In this document: positions 58,388-64,000 of the stretch, piece after piece
Position numbering within the stretch: the first letter of the stretch is position 1
Layout of the letters: the number at the start of each line of letters is the position of its first letter
Assembly (NCBI GenBank): GCA_037953745.1
Contig: JBAKBP010007659.1
Span: 1-64,000 of the forward strand
Direction of reading: 5' to 3'
Length of the DNA: 64,000 nt
DNA from: Lithodes maja
Lineage: Eukaryota > Arthropoda > Malacostraca > Decapoda > Lithodidae
Position numbers and translations under genes: made by a program
Notes under the pieces: generated by a model
Seen by the model: the letters and a program-made list of their open reading frames with translations, nothing else
Told to the model about the DNA's origin: nothing
Databases searched by the model: none

Positions 58388-58925
58388 GTTTTTTTTTTTT
58401 TTTTTTTCTATGTGATTGAGGGAGGCAAAAGGCATAACTGCCTATAGCGAGTGCCTCCCCCATAGTTGAAAGAGTGACAGGGCCAAAATCAAGGGACGTT
58501 CGAGCCAAAATGCCTGGACACACGGAGTTTGAAGCCATTTAAGTCTTAGGAAGCGGGAAAAACTGATTCTGGGAGAGAGTTCCAGAGCTCAGCTGTTGAG
58601 TAGAAGAAAGTTTGAGAGTAACGTTTCACTCTTGGGTTGGAGAGTTGCACAGAGTAGGGGTGGGATTCAGTTGCAAGACGGGTGCCACGTGCCCTACGTA
58701 AAGGAGGTGGTATGCACTGGGATAGCTCTGAGGAACACTGATTATTATAGTAGCGATAGAATAGCGAGAGAGATGCAACATTGCGGCGGAGAGAGAGAGA
58801 TTGCAGAGAGTTGGTGAGTGGACGGGAGTTAATGATACGAAAGGCCTTCCTTTCAACCTTGTCTAGGAGAGCGGTGTGAGAGGAACCTCCCCACACATGT
58901 GAACAATACTCAATACAAGGGGAGG
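58388..58925 (-). mobile_element. 5'-truncated LINE with hairpin 3' UTR and poly(A)
   Basis: On the minus strand, ORF2 C-terminal coding is followed by a 3' UTR containing GGGAGGCACTCGCTATAGGCA and GTTATGCCTTTTGCCTCCC, an 8-bp perfect outer stem enclosing a 5-bp inner hairpin. Then comes CAATCACATAG and a poly(A) tail (poly(T) at 58388-58407 on the plus strand). Fragments of the same family lie at 16778, 20165 and 28275. Confidence 0.88.
58460..58920 (-). pseudogene. LINE ORF2 C-terminal domain (hairpin-tail family)
   Basis: The frame starts CIEYCSHVWGGSSHT, then LLDKVERKAFRIIN, LFYRYYNNQCSSELS and STAELWNSLPESVFPAS: the region after the RT palm in Jockey/CR1/I-type LINEs. A frameshift near 58547 precedes the last stretch (GFKLRVSRHFGSNVP and a stop). 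All RT catalytic motifs are missing through 5' truncation. Confidence 0.82.
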
Positions 58926-59098
58926 GAGTATCGACACCTAAGTGACACGAACAGTCTAAATATTGACAAATAAATGGGGAGAAAGGTCTTAAAATCGCCA
59001 AACTAATGGGCCGAACGTCTTAAAATCTGAAAACTAATGGGGCTAAACACGAGGGAGAACGGGCTCAGAAAAAACCTGCCCATCCCCCCTTAGTAACT
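58926..59098 (-). repeat. Foldback-family repeat fragment
   Basis: On the minus strand: GGGGGGATGGGCAGG, TTTAGCCCCATTAGTTTTCAG, CCCATTAGTTTGGCGATTTT. It matches the left part of copy 3 (19430). The LINE fragment lies just downstream of it. Confidence 0.75.
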
Positions 59099-59394
59099 GA
59101 GAGGTGGAGTAAGATTAAGTGGGGTAAGTGTTAGTTAGTTAAAATAGGACTTCAGAGGCTATCAACCCTATTGGATTATTAAGCCAGCACACTGGAAGTT
59201 AAGAATAATGTCATGACTAGAGCCTAAGAAGCAGCAGTGACATAAATCATCCAACGCCAAGCAAAAAACAGAGGCAACCGAGGACCACCAGCTATAAGGA
59301 CCGAAGACAGCGAGGACCGAGGACAGCCATGAACATAAATGTAGATCCGACAAGAACCAAAAATATTATTAAAGAGCGTTCCGTGAGGTCTAAA
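59099..59394 (+). other. Probable 5' UTR of LINE-TC copy 2
   Basis: Unrecognised, purine-rich around 59260-59330 (repeated GGACC/GAGGAC phrases). It leads into the endonuclease region; no other element is visible. Confidence 0.4.
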
Positions 59395-59413
59395 ATAACA
59401 AATTTAAAAGGTT

Positions 59414-59976
59414 TTCTATGCAAATGCTCGTAGCATACGCAATAAATTTTCAGATTTAGAGGAGCTAGTGTTTACAGAAAATTATGATGTGATTGGCATA
59501 ACAGAATCTTGGCTCAATACAGAAGATAGAGACTTTTAGCAGAGTATTCACTTCCCGGTTATGTAATGTTTGAGAAAAGCCGAATAAATCGAAATGGAGG
59601 TGGCGTTTTACTCTATATCAAAGAAAGTCTTAACCCTACCCTCTTGTCAAAACCTCAAATTGTGAACGTCGACACATCTTTTGTGCTAATAAAGAATAAT
59701 AAAGGTACAAAAATAATACTTGCGTTAATATACAGACCTCCAGCTCAATCAGTGCAAACTGACCGAGAAATTTACGAACAAATTGCAGATGTAAGTAACT
59801 CACAAGATACCGTAATTTTTGGCGACTTTAATTTACCTGTGACCAAGTGGGGCTATACTCTTACTTCACACTCCGGACATGACTTGTATACGAACTTGCA
59901 AGAGAGTTCACTTTATCAATTTGTTCGAACGCCGACCCGTGGTAATAACGTTCTTGACATTGTACTTGCAACATAA
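59414..59976 (+). pseudogene. LINE-TC endonuclease, N-terminal part
   Basis: Coding from FYANARSIRNK (first metal-binding Asn region) through ITESWLNTE (catalytic Glu), a stop at 59537, then from 59566 GGGVLLYIKES, LIYRPPAQS, VIFGDFNLPVTKW (catalytic Asp pair) and TPTRGNNVLDIVLAT. This is an APE-type endonuclease that nicks target DNA to prime reverse transcription. Unlike LINE-AC, the catalytic residues are kept, but the frame is interrupted. Confidence 0.85.
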
Positions 59977-59982
59977 GAAGAA

Positions 59983-60525
59983 TTGATAGAGAATTTGAAT
60001 GTTGGTGATGAATTCAGTAACAGCGACCATCGTACGATAACTTTCACTTTAAAGTTTACTAGTAACGAACCAAATAGTAGCATCGAAAAAGTCCCAAATT
60101 TCAAGAAAGCAAACTTCCATAAACTTAGAGCTATGTTTAAAGAAACTGACTGGAGCTTTTTAATTAACAATAACGACATAAATACATCTTGGAAGTTATT
60201 CGAAACCACTTACCTAAAAGCAGTGCAAGACTGCATACCATCGAAAATACGGCGTCCAGGACATAATAATAAGCCCAAATGGTGGAATAAAGATATTTCA
60301 AACTACCTGCTTGCTAAAAAATTTGCTAATGATAGATTAAAATCCTCACAAAAGTACGAAGAACGGGTGAAATTTGTAGAGCTACGACGCAAAGCCAAAA
60401 AGTTAATTAAGCAAAGTAAAAAGACCTTAGAGTTACATATTGCGAATCAAAGTAAAACAAACCCAAAAGAATTCTATAGTTATATCAGAAAGAATTCTAT
60501 AGTTATATCCGAAAGAAAAAAGTAG
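59983..60525 (+). pseudogene. LINE-TC endonuclease end and linker
   Basis: The frame holds the SDHRTITF motif (last endonuclease His), then a basic linker with KPKWWNKDISNYL and RRKAKKLIKQSKKT, ending in NPKEFYSYIRK. A 23-bp tandem duplication beginning at 60470 throws it out of frame just before the RT. Confidence 0.82.
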
Positions 60526-60587
60526 TTACTTCAACTGTTGGACCGTTAGTCGATGAAAATGGAGAATACACCAAAGACGAAGTACAA

Positions 60588-61826
60588 ATGAGTAATGTCC
60601 TCAATACCTTCTTTGCATCAGTTTTTACAACAGAAGACCTCAGTGATATCCCTACACCATCGCCGATTCAGATTGATAATTCAGATGTTCTAAGCAATAT
60701 CACCGTTACAGAGAGAGAAGTATTGAATTGTTTAGATAAACTCATACTATTCAATAAATCCTTGCAGTCTGGAACTATGCCTGATCAGTGGAAGCTAGCC
60801 AACGTAACACCGATATTCAAAAAAGGCAGCAAATCCCTACCTAGTAACTATCGTCCAATTAGCTTAACCTCAGTTGTATGTAAAATGCTAGAAACGGTCA
60901 TACGAGACAGACTCGTAAATCACTTAGAGGAAAATAACATACTTAAAGATACTCAACACGGCTTTCGTAAAAAACGTTCCTGTTTAACAAACCTCTTAGA
61001 CTTCTTCTACGATATCCTCAACCTCTACGATGAGAGTAAAGCTGTAGATATTATATACCTTGATTTTCAAAAGGCCTTTGACAAAGTTCCCCACAAACGT
61101 TTACTGCTAAAACTAAAAGCGCATGGAATGCAAGACAGTGTGTTGAAATGGATAGAAAATTGGCTCAGCAACAGAAAGCAAAGAGTAGTCATAAACGGTA
61201 AGGCATCTAAATGGACCAATGTAAGTAGCGGGGTACCCCAGGGATCGGTACTAGGACCAATTCTCTTTCTAATTTACATCAACGACATAGATGAGGGTCT
61301 CACCTGTACAATCTCAAAATTTGCTGACGATACAAAAATTGCAAATAGCATACTCTCAAAAGAACAAGTTGACGATATGCAACACAATCTAGATAAATTG
61401 TCATGTTGGGCCCAAATTTGGCAAATGAGTTTCAATGCGGATAAATGTAAAGTACTACATATCGGATACCTAAATGAGAAAGCAAACTATTCGATGAATG
61501 GCACTCAGCTTAAGAATGTAAACAGAGAAACCGATCTGGGAGTAACAATATCGAGTAACCTAAAACCGAGTCAACAATGTTCAGAAGTTGTTAAGAAGGC
61601 AAACAAAATAATTGGCTTTATAGGCAGGTCATTTGAGCATAAATCCAAAGAAGTTATCCTAACCCTTTACAATTCCTTAGTCCGCCCTCTTCTGGAATAC
61701 TGCGTTCAATCCTGGTGCCCTTATTATCAAAAAGATATAAACAAGCTAGAACGAGTTCAACGTAGAGTTACCAAAATTATACCTAGCCTAAAGAACAAAC
61801 CATACGAAGAGCGAAGAGCGTCTTAG
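60588..61826 (+). pseudogene. LINE-TC reverse transcriptase
   Basis: A 412-codon frame with RT motifs in order: NVTPIFKKGSKSLPSNYRPI, DIIYLDFQKAFDKVPHKRLL (motif A), SSGVPQGSVLGPILF (B), ISKFADDTKIA (C, catalytic Asp pair) and TDLGVTIS (D/E region). The family-typical segment with TPGPD before the fingers is deleted here (retained at 11.0 kb), so the enzyme would be impaired. The end is lost by the GAAGAGC duplication at 61806-61819. Confidence 0.88.
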
Positions 61827-62153
61827 AGAAATAAATTATTTCCTTTAACCCAGCGCAGATTAAGAGGTGACTTAATTCAAGTGTTCAAAATCATCAAAGG
61901 CATCGACAATATGAACTGTAGTAAGTACTTCACTATCGACCAATCTAATTACACGCGGGGAAACGGTTGCAAAATTATTGGTAAATCTATTAACTCGCAC
62001 GAATCTAAGAATTTCTTCTTCAATCGAGTTGTCAACTTGTGGAATGGGCTTCCCCGAAACGTTATAGACTGCATCACCGTTGATTCATTTAAACTCCGCC
62101 TAGACAAATATCTCGCATCAAACCCGCGACTGACTGAGTTTGTAAATGAATAA
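61827..62153 (+). pseudogene. LINE-TC ORF2 C-terminus
   Basis: After the duplication the matching frame continues with RRLRGDLIQVFKIIKGIDN and, from 61881, NYTRGNGCKIIGKS, NRVVNLWNGLPRNV and a stop at 62151-62153. Confidence 0.85.
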
Positions 62154-62386
62154 CTTTATTTTATCCCCCCCTCAGTTACTAACCCATCTGTCCTCTACTA
62201 ACTTCCTAATCCTGCCACGGACATTAGTTCCAGGGCAGTAATTCCCTTTCCAATGTTCCCTTACCCACTCTAAACCACTGTTTGGACACTTGATCCTCAG
62301 TGTTTTGGAGGACAAGCAACCTAGAAGGGTCACTAGATCTGTTGTTGCTTGATTTCCTTTGTACTCCTTTGTACTTTGTACTCTCT

Positions 62387-62734
62387 GCGAGAACCCCAGT
62401 CCCTTGGGGTAAGTGGTGTTGGGGAAATGGATTTATCGTGGGGGGAGAAGAAGTACAGTCAAAAGCATAATTGGCAACACTCCCATTTGAATCAGTATCT
62501 AACTTAAATGAGATAGTGAAATGCATCAATGTAGACCAGATACTTTAGAAATTGGCGTTAACGGTTCAAAGATTCGAATTTATGTAGACTTATAAATGCT
62601 TATGACTGTAAACTGGGGGAGGTATACTGAGGGATGGTGCTTGCCTCACCCCACTTGCCTTACTCAATATTATTGTGGGATCAATTATATAGATTTTCCA
62701 TTGGCATATTCCCCCCCCCCCCCTCCCTTCCCCC
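62387..62734. other. No gene seen
   Basis: Unrecognised sequence with poly(C) at 62711-62723. Confidence 0.45.
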
Positions 62735-62765
62735 TCTCACTCTCACTCTCTCTCTCTCTCTCTCT
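62735..62765. repeat. (CT)n tract at the 5' end of LINE-TC copy 3
   Basis: CT repeats run straight into LINE sequence at 62766. Confidence 0.92.
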
Positions 62766-63291
62766 AGGCAGGTCATTTGAGCATAAATCCAAAGAAGTTA
62801 TCCTAACCCTTTACAATTCCTTAGTCCGCCCTCTTCTGGCATACTTAGTTCAATCCTGGTGCCCTTATTACCAAAAAGATATAGACAAGCTAGAACGAGT
62901 TCAACGTAGAGTTACCAAAATGATACCTAGCCTAAAGAACAAACCATACGAAGAGCGTCTTAGAGAATTAAATCTATTTCCTTTAACCCAGCGCAGATTA
63001 AGAGGTGACTTAATTCAAGTGTTCAAAATCATCAAAGGCATCAACAATATGAACTGTAGTAAGTACTTCACTATCGACCAAGCTAATTACACGCGGGGAA
63101 ATGGATGCAAAATTATCGGTAAATCTATTAACTCGCACGAATCTAAGAATTTCTTCTTCAATCGAGTTGTCAACTTGTGGAATGGGCTTCCCCGAGACGA
63201 TATAGACTGCAGCACCGTTGATTCATTTAAACTTCGCCTAGACAAATATCTTGCATCAAACCCGCGACTGACTGCGTTTGTAAATGAATAA
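62766..63291 (+). pseudogene. LINE-TC copy 3 ORF2 C-terminus (truncated but open)
   Basis: About 175 codons in one frame: LVRPLLAYLVQSWCPYY, RVQRRVTKMIPSLKN, RLRGDLIQVFKIIKGINN, NRVVNLWNGLPRDD and a stop. No RT catalytic motif, so no activity of its own. Confidence 0.85.
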
Positions 63292-63531
63292 CATTATATT
63301 AACCCCCCCCCCCCCTCAGTTACTAACCCATCTGTCCCCTACTAACTTCCTAATCCTGCCACGGACATTAGTTCAAGGGCAGTAGTTCCCTTTCCAATGT
63401 TCCCTTACCCACTCTAAACCACTGTTTGGACACTAAGCTTGATCCTCAGTGTTTTGGAGGAGAAGCAGCCTAGAAGGGTCACCAGACCTGTTGTTGCTTG
63501 ATTTCCTGTGTACACCTTTGTACTCTCTCTT
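62766..63531 (+). mobile_element. LINE-TC copy 3, 5'-truncated
   Basis: Starts inside the C-terminal half of ORF2 (GRSFEHKSKEVILTLYN) directly after (CT)n and ends with a CCTTTGTACTCTCTC tail. The ORF2 C-terminus is open to the stop at 63289-63291 and lacks the 7-bp duplication of copy 2, so it shows the undamaged arrangement. The 3' UTR carries poly(C) at 63303-63316. Confidence 0.9.
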
Positions 63532-63721
63532 GGGAATACAAGCCACGTCACACATGTTGTTTGCATCACCAAATGGTTTGTATATAGTGTAATGGGACTC
63601 CTTCTCATTTAGGGTTAATACCTGTATGCTACTTGAACTTGTACGGTATCTACAAACAGGCGTTGTTTGTTAAAGCAGCTTTGTTATCACAGTCTGACCC
63701 TGTTTATTTTACCAGTGTTAC
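63532..63721. other. No feature seen
   Basis: Short stretch between two LINE-TC copies. Confidence 0.4.
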
Positions 63722-64000
63722 GTGTACAGTACAAAGGAGTACAAAGGAAATCAAGCAACAACAGATCTAGTGACCCTTCTAGGTTGCTTGTCCTCCAAAA
63801 CACTGAGGATCAAGTGTCCAAATAGTGGTTTAGAGTGGGTAAGGAAACATTGGAAAGGGAATTACTGCCCTGGAACTAATGTCCGTGGCAGGATTAGGAA
63901 GTTAGTAGGGGACAGATGGGTTAGTAACTGAGGGGGGGATAAAATAAAGTTATTCATTTACAAACGCAGTCAGTCGCGGGTTTGATGCGAGATATTTGTC
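63722..64000 (-). mobile_element. LINE-TC copy 4, 3' end (continues past the window)
   Basis: Minus-strand 3' UTR and the last ORF2 codons. The tail GTACTCCTTTGTACTGTAC lies near 63725-63740 and the coding end (TRD..FVNE region) reaches 64000. Orientation is opposite to copies 2 and 3. Confidence 0.88.

Larger units (their letters stand above)
59395..62386 (+). mobile_element. LINE-TC copy 2, longest copy, degenerate
   Basis: Contains endonuclease, RT, C-terminal domain and 3' UTR in order. The 3' tail is made of repeated CTTTGTACT units (about 62357-62381) followed by CTCTCTG. Breaks: TAG at 59537, TAA at 59974, a 23-bp tandem duplication (60470-60515), an in-frame deletion of about 83 bp near 60744 compared with copy 1, and a 7-bp duplication (61806-61819). 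Confidence 0.9.

Overview
This is a gene-poor, repeat-packed stretch of an animal nuclear genome. An arthropod, probably a decapod crustacean, fits best: there are very long (GA)n, (AC)n and (TA)n tracts, a short interstitial array of the arthropod telomere repeat (CCTAA/TTAGG), an AGGCCTA-rich block, and BEL/Pao, Gypsy and CR1/Jockey-like LINE families. I found no convincing host protein-coding gene, tRNA, rRNA or CRISPR array. The species call is inference.

Layout. 1-3.7 kb: 3' half of a broken BEL/Pao retrotransposon and the start of its 3' LTR. 4.1-4.9 kb: AGGCCTA-rich block. 5.5-8.0 kb: a roughly 0.3-kb tandem duplication whose second copy is split by a 1,852-bp solo Gypsy LTR with CTAG target duplications. 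9.3-11.5 kb: a truncated LINE (called LINE-TC here) lying between two (GA/CT)n tracts. 12.7-32.5 kb: minisatellites (including about 65 copies of a 23-bp unit), foldback repeats, a pair of exactly 480-bp TTAA-flanked MITEs in inverted orientation, a TA-inserted foldback element and LINE tails. 32.6-39.6 kb: Gypsy-B, a complete but internally deleted LTR element (minus strand, ATAT target duplication). 39.6-43.1 kb: microsatellites and a 37-bp minisatellite. 43.1-57.5 kb: two head-to-tail copies of a second LINE (LINE-AC), both bounded by (AC)n; the second copy is split by Gypsy-A, an 8.1-kb element (48,744-56,891, CCAG target duplication) whose two 1,821-bp LTRs are almost identical. 58.4-64 kb: another LINE 3' end and three more LINE-TC copies.

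How the parts relate. Gypsy-A, Gypsy-B and the solo LTR belong to one related group. Both Gypsy elements keep a long gag-protease ORF whose Gag carries a SCAN-like region. Both place integrase pieces before RT/RNase H and end pol with RNase H, which is the order known from Gmr1-like Gypsy elements rather than the usual Gypsy order. Neither encodes a usable RT, yet Gypsy-A moved very recently, so its enzymes were probably supplied in trans. Directly after the pol stop both share an unusually conserved, foldable segment of about 84 nt. The two LINE families sit inside microsatellites, which suggests a targeting preference.

Limits: boundaries, identities and domain calls were made by eye. No database search, alignment or folding program was run. 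Fine boundaries of old repeats may be off by tens of bases.
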